Source: Mycobacterium sp. GA-1199 (GTDB lineage Bacteria > Actinomycetota > Actinomycetes > Mycobacteriales > Mycobacteriaceae). Taken from it: a stretch of DNA of 64,000 nt. Below, in pieces: positions 55,313 through 62,955 of the stretch. Both the position numbers and the translations under genes were made by a program. The notes under the pieces were generated by a model. That model had not been told where the DNA came from and did no database searches. It was given only the letters and a program-made list of their open reading frames with translations. The stretch spans positions 310,001-374,000 of the forward strand of contig NZ_LQIX01000012.1 in NCBI RefSeq assembly GCF_001500045.1, read 5' to 3'. Position 1 is the stretch's first letter; each line of letters starts with the position of its first letter.

Positions 55313-56307
55313 GAGGGCGAGGAGGCCAGGACCTTCTTCGCGGAGAGCTTCTCGGCCTTGCGCGCCTCGCGCTCGAGGCGACGCTGCTTGGATTCCTCGA
55401 ACTTCTGCGAGGCCTCCTCCAGCTCCTCGACGAGCACACCGAGGTCGTCGCGCATGCGCGCGGCCTCGCCGGTGAAGTCTTCGCGTTCGAAGATCCGCCA
55501 CTTCTTGAGCACCGGCATCACCACGTCATCGAGGTGGATGCGTGGATCGTAGACGCCGCCGACGGCGATGATGACGGCCTTGCGGCGGAACTCCGGAACC
55601 GTGTAGCCCGGCATCTTGAAGTTGCGCAGCACGCGGTGCAGGCAGTGCATCGCCTGGTCGGGCGCGATGTCGAAGCCGGCCTCACTGACGTCCCGGTAGA
55701 AGATCATGTGCAGGTTCTCATCGGCCGAGACCCGCGCCAGCAGCTGGTCGGCGACGGTCTCGTTGCAGGCCTTACCGGTGTTGCGGTGCGAGACGCGGGT
55801 CGCCAACTCCTGGAAGGTCACGTAGATGACCGAGTCGAAGAGGCTCTCCGCGAAGAGGTCGCCCTGCTGGTTCTGGCCGGGGGAGAAGCCGCGGGTGACC
55901 TGCTCGACGCGCAGCTGTTCCAGTTGTACGGGGTCGACCGAACGGGTGACCACGAGGTAGTCGCGCAGCGCGATGCCGTGCCGGTTCTCCTCGGCCGTCC
56001 ACCGGTTGACCCACTGCCCCCAGGCGCCGTCCATGCCCATGTTCATCGCGATCTCGCGGTGATACGACGGCAGGTTGTCCTCGGTCAATAGGTTCTGGAT
56101 CATCGCGACCTGCGCGACTTCCGACAGCTGAGACTGCTCGGGATCCCAATCCTGGCCGCCCAGTGCGTAATAGTTCTTGCCGTCGGACCACGGGATGTAA
56201 TCGTGCGGATTCCAGTCCTTGCGCATCGACAAGTGACGATTGAGGTACTTCTCGACGACAGGCTCGAGCTCATGCAGCAGATGTAGGTCGGTCAAGTTCT
56301 CGTGCAT
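55309..56307 (-). CDS. desA1: Acyl-ACP desaturase DesA1
   Basis: 332 residues. Soluble ferritin-like diiron desaturase. Iron ligands are in TAEENRHGIALRDYL (E107 and H110 of the first E-x-x-H) and in SADENLHMIFYRD (second E-x-x-H near 197). It acts on meromycolate precursors on the acyl carrier protein and is essential for mycolic acid synthesis in mycobacteria. A Shine-Dalgarno (AGGAG at 56317-56321) is 9 nt before the ATG. The Lys/Ala-rich C-terminus (LEREARKAEKLSAKKVLASSPS) is slightly longer than expected for the catalytic fold. Confidence 0.95.
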   Translation of the reverse strand: MHENLTDLHLLHELEPVVEKYLNRHLSMRKDWNPHDYIPWSDGKNYYALGGQDWDPEQSQLSEVAQVAMIQNLLTEDNLPSYHREIAMNMGMDGAWGQWVNRWTAEENRHGIALRDYLVVTRSVDPVQLEQLRVEQVTRGFSPGQNQQGDLFAESLFDSVIYVTFQELATRVSHRNTGKACNETVADQLLARVSADENLHMIFYRDVSEAGFDIAPDQAMHCLHRVLRNFKMPGYTVPEFRRKAVIIAVGGVYDPRIHLDDVVMPVLKKWRIFEREDFTGEAARMRDDLGVLVEELEEASQKFEESKQRRLEREARKAEKLSAKKVLASSPS

Positions 56308-56347
56308 TGATCCTTACTCCTTCTCGCGTGCGAGAGCCCCACCCAAT

Positions 56348-56377
56348 TAATTATCTGTACCCGTTGGTTGCACTCAA
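56348..56377 (-). promoter_or_regulatory. desA1 promoter with TTGxxTGCAxxCAA-type palindrome
   Basis: On the minus strand, TTGAGT (56372-56377) and the AT-rich GATAAT (56350-56355) are 16 nt apart. The -35 box is half of TTGAG-TGCA-ACCAA (56364-56377), an imperfect palindrome with 5 of 7 positions paired. Mycobacterial desA1 and desA2 are controlled by the TetR-type MadR; this site may be its operator, which I cannot confirm. Confidence 0.4.
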
Positions 56378-56518
56378 TATATCTGTGTCCCCCGGTGACA
56401 TCAAGTTCCGGGAACGTGTCCCAACCGCCACTTGAGGCGCATCTGTCGTTGTAGTATCCCGGTCGGGCAAACATCTAGGCCCTGAATTCGGCATCACTGG
56501 AGACTCGGAGGACGGGCG

Positions 56519-56977
56519 TTGCTCAAGCTGCGGCATCTGTGGGCAGGCGCGGCGGTTGCCGCGGTAGCGGCGGGTACCGCACTGGTGGGAGCGGGCCAGG
56601 CAGTTGCGGTCCCCGACGTCGTCGACCGCCCCTATAAGGACGCCAAGAAGATCATCCAGCAGTACGGCGGCAACGCCGTGGTCGCGACGCGGGTCGGGAG
56701 CAGCGCCGACGAAGGCAACTGCCTGGTGACGAACGCGTGGGATGCCGCGGTCCGCCGGCCGAACTCGCGGGGCCGCCCGGTCTCCAACAGCGATGTCATG
56801 GTGGCGTTGAACTGCAATGCCGCGCTTGCCGCGCCCGGGGCGCCGGGCAACTCCGCGATGAGCCCGGTCGGCCGCGACGCCAAGGCCGAGCAGCAACGTC
56901 GGCAGGCGAAGGCGGCGCGCGAGGCGGCGATGCTGGAAGAACAGGAATTGGCCGCCCCCGTGACCCCGAACAACTGA
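56519..56977 (+). CDS. Secreted PASTA-like protein, first of three tandem paralogues
   Basis: 152 residues from a TTG at 56519 with GGAGG (56507-56511) upstream and a possible -10 TAGTAT at 56452-56457. Signal peptide LRHLWAGAAVAAVAAGTALVGAGQAVA, cleaved near residue 28. The mature part VPDVVDRPYKDAKKIIQQYGGNAVVATRVG resembles a PASTA-type segment. Two Cys (EGNCLVTNAW and ALNCNAAL) probably pair. The tail is helical and charged (AKAEQQRRQAKAAREAAMLEEQ) and ends PVTPNN. It is the most divergent of the three. Function unknown. Confidence 0.75.
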   Translation: MLKLRHLWAGAAVAAVAAGTALVGAGQAVAVPDVVDRPYKDAKKIIQQYGGNAVVATRVGSSADEGNCLVTNAWDAAVRRPNSRGRPVSNSDVMVALNCNAALAAPGAPGNSAMSPVGRDAKAEQQRRQAKAAREAAMLEEQELAAPVTPNN

Positions 56978-57100
56978 GTCCTCGCAGGTCCGGGCCTTTA
57001 AAACCAGCGCTTCGCTCCGGTGGCGATGTATACCGAACCGCAATAGACTGCCACCAGCGTTAACGCGGCGGTCATCGCCCGGACACGGAGGTTGGGGCAC

Positions 57101-57526
57101 GTGCAGAAGATCATCTCCATCGGTTTCACGTCGGCGATGGGTGTTGCCGCCGCATCGGCGGTTCTTTTCGGCTCGGGCACCGCCTCGGCCGCTCCCAGCG
57201 TCGTCGGCATGAAGTACTCCGACGCTCAGGAACAGATCGAGAACGCCGGTGGCAGAGCGGTGGTCGCCGCTCGGGTCGGTGACAAACTCGACCTCGGCGA
57301 TTGCATCGTCACCAACATCTGGGACTCGTCGTTCCTGCGGATCAGCCAGGCCGACGAGAGCGAGATGTCTGTGGCGTTGAACTGCGCCGGCGAGTATGCG
57401 ACCGCCACCAATCCTGGTGCCTCCGTTGCCAATCCGCTCGGGCGCGCGGCCAAGTCCAAGGCCGAAGAGGAAGCCGAGAAGCAGGAACTGTCAGAGCTGG
57501 AATCGCCCGTCACGCCCGACAATTAA
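57101..57526 (+). CDS. Secreted PASTA-like protein, second tandem paralogue
   Basis: 141 residues from the GTG at 57101, chosen because GGAGG (57087-57091) is 9 nt upstream. Signal peptide QKIISIGFTSAMGVAAASAVLFGSGTASA. Mature part APSVVGMKYSDAQEQIENAGGRAVVAARVGDKLDLGDCIVTNIWDSSF shares a nearly identical core with the third copy. Cys pair in LGDCIVTN and ALNCAGEY. The segment ATATNPGASVANPLGR is common to copies 2 and 3. It ends PVTPDN after an acidic helix (SKAEEEAEKQELSELE). Confidence 0.78.
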   Translation: MQKIISIGFTSAMGVAAASAVLFGSGTASAAPSVVGMKYSDAQEQIENAGGRAVVAARVGDKLDLGDCIVTNIWDSSFLRISQADESEMSVALNCAGEYATATNPGASVANPLGRAAKSKAEEEAEKQELSELESPVTPDN

Positions 57527-57680
57527 CGCAGTCTTCATAGTCCGCAACGGTTTTCACCCGGCGTCAACGTCAGCGCATCCCTCCGTTCACACAACCCCGT
57601 GAAGGTGGCGTGGAATCCACGCCCGGGGTGGACGCAGCACGTCATCCGCCCCGGAGCACACTCACAGAGGCGGGCGGACC

Positions 57681-58097
57681 ATGCGAAGACGAATGTTGGG
57701 GATCGGCGCGGTCGGTGCCGCGGTGTCGGCGATGGCGCTGTTGGGCACGGCGACGGCGGTGGCCGCCCCGGACGTCGTGGGGCAGACCTACTCTGATGCG
57801 GTCTCGGCCATCGAGGAGGACGGTGACACGGCCGTGGTCGCCGCCCGGGTGGGGGACAAACTCGACCTCGGCGATTGCATCGTCACCAATGCGTGGGACG
57901 CGTCGTTCTTGCGCATCGCCGAGTCCGGCAGCCAGGTCCACCTGGCGCTGAACTGTGCGGGTGGGTATGCGACGGCGACGAATCCCGGTGCGTCGGTGGC
58001 CAATCCGCTCGGCCGGGAGGCCAAGTCCAAAGCCGAGGAGGAAGCTGCCAACGAGGAGCAGGAGGAACTGGAAGCGCCGGTCACGCCCGACGAGTAG
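57681..58097 (+). CDS. Secreted PASTA-like protein, third tandem paralogue
   Basis: 138 residues from the ATG at 57681 with GGCGGG upstream. Signal peptide RRRMLGIGAVGAAVSAMALLGTATAVA; mature start near APDVVGQTYSDAVSAIEEDGDTAVVAARVG. It shares RVGDKLDLGDCIVTN and NPGASVANPLGR with copy 2, the two-Cys pattern, an acidic Lys/Glu helix, and a PVTPDE end. Intergaps of 123 and 154 bp between the three copies contain no other gene. The stop is 7 bp from the convergent TetR gene. Confidence 0.78.
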   Translation: MRRRMLGIGAVGAAVSAMALLGTATAVAAPDVVGQTYSDAVSAIEEDGDTAVVAARVGDKLDLGDCIVTNAWDASFLRIAESGSQVHLALNCAGGYATATNPGASVANPLGREAKSKAEEEAANEEQEELEAPVTPDE

Positions 58098-58104
58098 CCC
58101 GGTC

Positions 58105-58689
58105 CTAGTAGCTCGACACCCGGCCGAGCAGCATTTCGACGCAGTAGTCGATGAAGTGCTCTCGCGTGGCGGTCAGCCTGCCGTTGAGGTAGGCGGTGAA
58201 CAGCGCGGTCAGGGCCCCGATCAGCCCGGTGGCCACCATCGCCGCCCGGTCGGGATCGGTGATGCGGGTGAGCTTGCGCTGCAACAGCTCGATGAAGCTG
58301 GGCATCCACTCGGCACCTGAACGCGTCAGCACCGGTTCGCTGGCCGGCGCGAGCAGCAGCACCCGGCCTCGGGTCGGGTCGTCGACCATCAAGGCGACGA
58401 ACCGCTCGACGGCGTCGCGCGGGGTTTCGGCCGACGTCAAGGTGGACATGGCTTTTGCGCAGACGTCGTCGTACACGGCACGGACGAATTCGTCGCGGTC
58501 GGCGAAGCTTTCGTAGAAGTAGCGCTCGGTCAACCCGGCTGCCCGGCACACGGCGCGGACGGTCAGGGACGGGCCCTCGGCGGCGCCGAGAAGCCCCACT
58601 CCTGCGGCGATGAGTTCGTCGCGGCGAAGCACCTGACGGTCCTGCAGCGGCACGCCCGACCATCGGCCCCGTCTTTGACCCGAAGGCAC
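58105..58689 (-). CDS. TetR-family regulator
   Basis: 194 residues. HTH region QVLRRDELIAAGVGLLGAAEGPSLTVRAVCRAAGLTERYFYESFADRDEFVRAVYDD (residues 19-75) is canonical TetR. The C-terminal domain contains EWMPSFIELLQRKLTRITDPDRAAMVATGLIGALTALFTAYLNG. It is divergent from the MpaB-type gene with 70 bp between starts and probably controls it through the palindrome at 58737-58754. It matches the Rv0825c/Rv0826 arrangement only in part; ligand unknown. Confidence 0.85.
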   Translation of the reverse strand: MPSGQRRGRWSGVPLQDRQVLRRDELIAAGVGLLGAAEGPSLTVRAVCRAAGLTERYFYESFADRDEFVRAVYDDVCAKAMSTLTSAETPRDAVERFVALMVDDPTRGRVLLLAPASEPVLTRSGAEWMPSFIELLQRKLTRITDPDRAAMVATGLIGALTALFTAYLNGRLTATREHFIDYCVEMLLGRVSSY

Positions 58690-58736
58690 ATCCCTCCTAA
58701 GCTCGGCATGACAACGCCCGTAGTCAGAAATCCTGC

Positions 58737-58754
58737 TACCTCCGGACGGAAGTA
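58737..58754. promoter_or_regulatory. 18-bp palindrome in the TetR/MpaB divergent promoter region
   Basis: TACCTCCGGACGGAAGTA pairs at 7 of 9 positions (TAC.TCCG..CGGA.GTA) and ends 5 nt before the GTG of the oxygenase gene. Size and place fit a TetR operator that would also cover the ribosome site GGAAG (58748-58752). Confidence 0.5.
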
Positions 58755-58759
58755 CACCA

Positions 58760-59791
58760 GTGACTCAAGATACGTCTGAAACGTGCCCCGTGTCGCGGGA
58801 GCGCCAGCTGTCCGAAGGGCAGGGGGACGCGTCCTCGCTGGCGGCGGGCTGTCCGGTGACCTCAGGCGGTTACGACGCGCCGCCGCCGCTGGGCCCCGAC
58901 TCGCTGACGTGGCGGTACTTCGGTCAGTGGACCGGCCTGTTTCAGGGCACCTGGGCGGGCTCGATGCAGAACATGCACCCGCAGTTGGGCGCCGCCGTGC
59001 AGGAGCACTCGATCTTCTTCATGGAGCGGATTCCGCGGCTGCTGCGTTCGATCTACCCCATCGGCGGGGTGGTCTTCGACGGCGATCGTGCACCGAAGAC
59101 GGGCGCGGAGGTCCGCGATTACCACATCAGCATCAAGGGCACCGACGAGCGCGGCCGACGATACAGCGCGCTGAACCCCGATGTCTTCTACTGGGCGCAC
59201 GCGACGTTCTTCAAGTCGACCCTGCTGGCCGCCGAGAAGTTCGGTGGTGGACTGACCGAGGACCAGAAGCGGCAGTTGTTCGACGAACACATCACCTGGT
59301 ACCGCATGTACGGGATGAGCATGCGGCCGGTGCCCAAGACGTGGGAAGAATTCCAGGCGTACTGGGATCACATGTGCCACAACGTCTTGGAGAACAACTG
59401 GGCGGCCCGGGAGGTGATGGATCTCTCGACGATGCCCAAGCACCCGTCGCTGGAGTGGATCCCGGACCCGTTGTGGCGGCTGAACCTCCAAGTGATGCAG
59501 CGCTTTCTGACGTTCATGACCGTCGCCCTCTACGATCCGCCGGTTCGGGAGTTGATGGGCTATAGCTGGTCACCCCGCCAGGAGTGGCTGCACCGTCGTT
59601 TCTGCGATGTCGTGACGCTGGCCACCAAGGTGTTGCCCAAGCGGTGGCTGATGCACCCGCGCAAGCGTTCTGCGATCGACCGCGCGACAGGTCGGCTGCC
59701 GGTGGACGCCCCGCTGGTCGAGACGCCGGCGCGCAACCTCCCACCGGTCGAGTACCGCGGTCAGCCGCAGTTCTACTGTCCGCAGGTCTGA
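58760..59791 (+). CDS. Oxygenase MpaB-family protein (DUF2236, Rv0826-like)
   Basis: 343 residues from a GTG at 58760. DUF2236 landmarks are TWRYFGQWTGLFQGTWAGSMQNMHPQLGAAVQEHSIFFME near 50-90, SALNPDVFYWAHATFFKSTLLAAEKFGGGLT near 134-165, and LSTMPKHPSLEWIPDPLWRLNLQVMQRFLT. The His-x-x-x-His-like helices bind heme in the latex-clearing/MpaB oxygenase family. The N-terminal 40 residues are polar and possibly disordered. Substrate unknown; regulated by the divergent TetR (inference). Confidence 0.82.
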   Translation: MTQDTSETCPVSRERQLSEGQGDASSLAAGCPVTSGGYDAPPPLGPDSLTWRYFGQWTGLFQGTWAGSMQNMHPQLGAAVQEHSIFFMERIPRLLRSIYPIGGVVFDGDRAPKTGAEVRDYHISIKGTDERGRRYSALNPDVFYWAHATFFKSTLLAAEKFGGGLTEDQKRQLFDEHITWYRMYGMSMRPVPKTWEEFQAYWDHMCHNVLENNWAAREVMDLSTMPKHPSLEWIPDPLWRLNLQVMQRFLTFMTVALYDPPVRELMGYSWSPRQEWLHRRFCDVVTLATKVLPKRWLMHPRKRSAIDRATGRLPVDAPLVETPARNLPPVEYRGQPQFYCPQV

Positions 59792-60171
59792 TTCAGGCTC
59801 TGTGCTGCGCCGACTCCCGTCGGTGGTCCACCGTCAGCAGAAGTCTCTGCCTCGCCCGCTGTCCGGGTCACCCACACCGCTTTGAGTGGCGAAACGGCGC
59901 AATCACTGGGCGCGCCTCATCGGGTACTTGTTGTTGTGGAGTCGGGCTGACCGACCAACTTGCGCCGCCCTAAGTAGTCGGCTTGCTGAGGCCGCGAAAG
60001 TGCAGTAGTCCGATACTGCAGGCCACTCGCTCGAGTCACCGCACCATGACGTCTGTCGCAGTTTGATCGGCGTCAGGAGCGGTCCAGCAACGGTGATTCG
60101 TCATCGTCGGGATTGGGCGCTGCCGAACGAAATGCGCACCCTGCACACCAAGAAAGGTGACGTGAACCGAC
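59792..60171. other. 380-bp intergenic stretch, no gene seen
   Basis: Short frames on both strands show no family, no consistent codon usage and no ribosome site, except AAGAAAGG (60153-60160) ahead of the next gene. No tRNA, terminator with T-run or repeat was found. Confidence 0.4.
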
Positions 60172-60612
60172 ATGATGAAGAAACAAATCGCAGCCGCCCT
60201 GCTTGTGACGCCATTACTTTTCTCGGTCCCGGCGCAGGCGGAGCCGTGCGACGCTGGATGCACGTGGACCAATCAAGTCAATTCCCTGACTACGGCCTAC
60301 AACGCGAAGATCATCGACCTGATCAAACAGCGTGACGCAGGAGTCATCAGCAAGACTGAATACGCCAGCCAACTTGCTGCTGCAAAGGCGACGTTCAAGG
60401 CAGATATAAAGGCAGCGAACAATCAGCTGACGGCAGCACTGAAAGCACAAATAAGCTCCGCCCCAGTCCCCAAGCTCGCCCCGGCATCCGAGCCCGCCCC
60501 CGCAGCCCCTGCCGACAAGCCCGACAAGGTGGACAAGCCGGCCAAGGCTGACAAGGTGGACAAGCCGGCCAAGGCCGACAAGGCCGACAAGGCCGACAAG
60601 GCTGACAAGTAA
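60172..60612 (+). CDS. Small secreted protein with Lys/Asp/Ala repeat tail
   Basis: 146 residues from the ATG at 60172. Signal peptide MKKQIAAALLVTPLLFSVPAQA, cleaved before EPCDAGCTW near residue 24. The mature part has a Cys-x-x-x-Cys pair, then one amphipathic helix (NQVNSLTTAYNAKIIDLIKQRDAGVISKTEYASQLAAAKATFKADIKAANNQLTAAL). From residue about 95 there is a Pro/Ala spacer and then tandem units KPDKVD, KPAKAD, KVDKPAKAD, KADKADKADK to the end. The tail is strongly repetitive and nearly neutral in net charge. Codons here (aag/aaa, att) look less GC-biased than in neighbours. No known family. Confidence 0.65.
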   Translation: MMKKQIAAALLVTPLLFSVPAQAEPCDAGCTWTNQVNSLTTAYNAKIIDLIKQRDAGVISKTEYASQLAAAKATFKADIKAANNQLTAALKAQISSAPVPKLAPASEPAPAAPADKPDKVDKPAKADKVDKPAKADKADKADKADK

Positions 60613-60923
60613 CGAGCAGCCGCTGAACCGTGTCGGGTCGGGAACCGTCGCCAAGCCCACACGGGGAATCGGTTGGCTCACGGTGAGCGCTGGTACCAAG
60701 GTGGCCGGCGTGCCGTAGCGAGGATCGGTGCGCAAATTCAGGCTGATGTGGTCTGCCCCGTGAGTGGCACCTACTCCGACGGTCCGAGGGCTACGATTCC
60801 AGCGGTCCCTCGACACCAGCGCGCCACGGCGTTCCACCAGCCAATACTGGTCCGCTTGCGGACTGGAAGTATCTGCCCCTTGTCAAAGGGGAAGCCTCGA
60901 AAGGCAGTTTGAGGTAGGACTTC
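60613..60923. other. 311-bp spacer before tRNA-Lys with two small hairpins
   Basis: No convincing gene. CCCCTT-N4-AAGGGG (60876-60891) and GTCCGC-TT-GCGGAC (60850-60863) lie downstream of tRNA-Lys on its own (minus) strand and may end or process its transcript. I found no copy of the tRNA 3' end that would mark an integrated element. Confidence 0.4.
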
Positions 60924-60926
60924 TGG

Positions 60927-60999
60927 TGCCCCCACTAGGACTCGAACCTAGGACCTGCGGATTAAAAGTCCGTAGCTCTACCAACTGAGCTATAGGGGC
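60927..60999 (-). tRNA. tRNA-Lys (anticodon TTT)
   Basis: 73 nt on the minus strand. The acceptor GCCCCTA pairs with TGGGGGC (one G-T), discriminator A; the anticodon loop CTTTTAA gives TTT; the T-arm is TTCGAGTCC-like with a stable stem (CCTAG..CTAGG). CCA is encoded at 60924-60926. It is divergent from the Glu-Asp-Phe cluster. Confidence 0.95.
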
Positions 61000-61038
61000 G
61001 CGATGGACAGGATACTGGGTGCCCCGCGTCGCCCTCGT

Positions 61039-61068
61039 TTGAGGATTCGGGTTCCGATAACCTAAGCT
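61039..61068 (+). promoter_or_regulatory. Promoter of the tRNA Glu-Asp-Phe cluster
   Basis: TTGAGG (61039-61044) and TAAGCT (61063-61068) are separated by 18 nt, about 53 bp before tRNA-Glu. The three following tRNAs have short spacers and are probably cotranscribed. Confidence 0.55.
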
Positions 61069-61121
61069 ATCGAAGCTCCCAACGTCATCGCGTTGCGAGT
61101 ACCCCGGAGAGATTCGGCTGG

Positions 61122-61194
61122 GCCCCCTTCGTCTAGCGGCCTAGGACGCCGCCCTTTCAAGGCGGTAGCGCGGGTTCGAATCCCGTAGGGGGTA
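61122..61194 (+). tRNA. tRNA-Glu (anticodon TTC)
   Basis: 73 nt. Acceptor GCCCCCT pairs with AGGGGGT (terminal G-T), the anticodon loop CTTTCAA gives TTC, and the T-loop is GGTTCGAATCCC. CCA is not encoded. Confidence 0.95.
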
Positions 61195-61227
61195 CACGCA
61201 GCGACCCGTACGATGGGACGCAAGCAA

Positions 61228-61301
61228 GGCCCTGTGGCGCAGTTGGTTAGCGCGCCGCCCTGTCACGGCGGAGGTCGCGGGTTCGAGTCCCGTCAGGGTC
61301 G
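61228..61301 (+). tRNA. tRNA-Asp (anticodon GTC)
   Basis: 74 nt. Acceptor GGCCCTG pairs with CAGGGTC, discriminator G, the anticodon loop CTGTCAC gives GTC. CCA is encoded at 61302-61304. Confidence 0.95.
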
Positions 61302-61346
61302 CCATTGCGGCGAGGCATCTGGGTTACGCCCGAGCGGTGCCTTCCG

Positions 61347-61420
61347 GGCCAGGTAGCTCAGTTGGTACGAGCGTCCGCCTGAAAAGCGGAAGGTCGCCGG
61401 TTCGATCCCGGCCCTGGCCA
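61347..61420 (+). tRNA. tRNA-Phe (anticodon GAA)
   Basis: 74 nt. Acceptor GGCCAGG pairs with CCTGGCC, discriminator A, the anticodon loop CTGAAAA gives GAA. CCA is encoded at 61421-61423. The convergent AmiS gene ends 34 bp later. Confidence 0.95.
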
Positions 61421-61456
61421 CCAACTCTCGTGAGCTCGTCGGCGACCGTTGGGTTG

Positions 61457-62206
61457 TCACCGCACAACGCGACCGGCGGCTCCGGTTTCCCGAAGCCGCC
61501 GGCTCTTCTCAGTTGCAGTTACACCGGTTGCGGCACGGTGGGCTCCCTGTCGGGCGGGCACGACCTCGACCGGGACAGGCGCAGAGACCGACGCGGGTTT
61601 GTCCGCCCGTGCGGTGCGCCTGGCAAGGACCGTCGACAGGGCGACGCCGGCCCCGAGGGCGGCAAGAGCCGCGACGCCGGCCACCGGTGACACCGACCAG
61701 GCGCCGTTCAACAGGAAGATCGCCGGCAGCGTGCACGTCGGGATCCCGAGCAGGATCAGCACCCACCCGGTGAAGTGGCCGAGGTCGAACGACCCGACCC
61801 GGCTGATCCCCAGACCGAGCAACACGAAGAACAGCGTCCACATGACTGCCCACGTGGCCCAGATGACCGCGAACACCGGATCGGTCCCGATGCTTTTGAC
61901 CGCATGAAACAGTGCGATCGCGGCGACGAACGCGCTGTACCAGCCGAACCCCTGCGGCTCGAGATCGTAGATCTGGATGAGCCCGAACCACAGATAGGTG
62001 AACCCGAACAGCAGGCTTGGCCACGTCCCGTTGACGACACCCGCGTCGCCGCCGGCCTGCACCAGGATCAGCGTGGGCAGAACGACCTGCGCCGCGCCGA
62101 CGAACAGGTTGAGCGGCGCGGCACTTCTGGGTTTGACGATCCCGATGGAGACCAGGCCGTTGACGAACAGGACGACGCCGACGAGGAGCAGGCCCACGTT
62201 GCCCAT
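61457..62206 (-). CDS. AmiS/UreI-family amide or urea channel
   Basis: 249 residues from the ATG at 62206; an ATG at 62221 would add five residues. Six hydrophobic segments: VGLLLVGVVLFVNGLVSIG, NLFVGAAQVVLPTLILVQ, LLFGFTYLWFGLIQIYDL, GFGWYSAFVAAIALFHAVKSI, AVIWATWAVMWTLFFVLLGLGIS, HFTGWVLILLGIPTCTLPAIFLL. The FTYLWFG and W-x-x-W patterns are typical of AmiS/UreI pores. The Arg-rich tail is cytosolic. It overlaps the cysteine hydrolase stop (TGATG), so its substrate is probably the amide-type compound that enzyme hydrolyses. Confidence 0.85.
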   Translation of the reverse strand: MGNVGLLLVGVVLFVNGLVSIGIVKPRSAAPLNLFVGAAQVVLPTLILVQAGGDAGVVNGTWPSLLFGFTYLWFGLIQIYDLEPQGFGWYSAFVAAIALFHAVKSIGTDPVFAVIWATWAVMWTLFFVLLGLGISRVGSFDLGHFTGWVLILLGIPTCTLPAIFLLNGAWSVSPVAGVAALAALGAGVALSTVLARRTARADKPASVSAPVPVEVVPARQGAHRAATGVTATEKSRRLRETGAAGRVVR

Positions 62207-62955
62207 CAGCGGCCCACCCATCCCACGAACTGATCCGAGGAGATCACCGGCGCGAAGAATTCGTTGATGCGGCCGAACGCCGCCGGCTCCTGATCGGGAC
62301 GCGCGGCACCGGTCGCGTCGCCGATGATGATGGGCAGCAACCCGTGGTCGCGCGCGGCGCGGGCGTTGCCTTCGATGCACCAGTCGAGGTGGATTCCGGT
62401 GATGACGACGACCTCGATCTTCTGCCGGATCAGCGCACCGGGCAGGTCGGTGCCGACGAACGCGGTCTGAAGCGCCTTTTCGTAGAGTTCGTTGTCACCG
62501 GGCTCCACCAATTCGCGCAGCTCGTCGACAAGGGCGTTGTCCCAGGCGATCTGCTCGGGTGTCGCGTCGATGTGGCCGGTCCAACTCTCGTACTGGACGC
62601 GGTCGAAGGCCGTCTGTGGATAGTCCTTGCGGAACACCGAGAAGCCGATCCAGTTGAACGACAGGAAGTTCGGTGCTTTGCGCGCCGCCCGTACGGCCTT
62701 CACCGTCGCGTCGAGACTGCCGCGCAGCGCGTGGCCTTCGGCGTACTGCACGCCACCCGGCTTGTAGAGGGAATTGGACTGGCTGACCGACAGGAAGGCC
62801 GCCGGTCGGCTCAGGATCTCGCGGAAGTCGAGCTTCTGCCAGTGTGCGGCCAGGGGAGGGATGGAGTCGACGTTGGTGGGCGGGAAGTCCGCGGGATCGA
62901 GCGGGACCGGCTCCAGGGGAGTCAGCCGCGAAGGGGTGTCGATGGTGGCGGTCAA
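62206..62955 (-). CDS. Isochorismatase-like cysteine hydrolase (amidase type)
   Basis: 249 residues from a TTG at 62955 (reading LTATIDTPSRL), chosen because GAGAAAG lies just upstream and no ATG/GTG fits. The frame is open further upstream without support. The nucleophile Cys is in VVVITGIHLDWCIEGNARAARDHGL (Cys 193); EVVVI preceding it and IVIGDATGA after match the isochorismatase fold. The N-terminal part is longer than in simple nicotinamidases and lacks a clear D-x-Q start. It is coupled with the AmiS-type channel and so may process a nitrogen-containing amide. Confidence 0.8.
   Translation of the reverse strand: MTATIDTPSRLTPLEPVPLDPADFPPTNVDSIPPLAAHWQKLDFREILSRPAAFLSVSQSNSLYKPGGVQYAEGHALRGSLDATVKAVRAARKAPNFLSFNWIGFSVFRKDYPQTAFDRVQYESWTGHIDATPEQIAWDNALVDELRELVEPGDNELYEKALQTAFVGTDLPGALIRQKIEVVVITGIHLDWCIEGNARAARDHGLLPIIIGDATGAARPDQEPAAFGRINEFFAPVISSDQFVGWVGR

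Noticed and set aside
60510..60610. CRISPR-like or minisatellite repeat array
   Set aside because: The periodic sequence is in frame and encodes the Lys/Asp/Ala tail; no spacers or cas genes.
60924..61423. Phage or ICE attachment site at the tRNA genes
   Set aside because: No integrase gene and no duplicated tRNA 3' end were found within the window.
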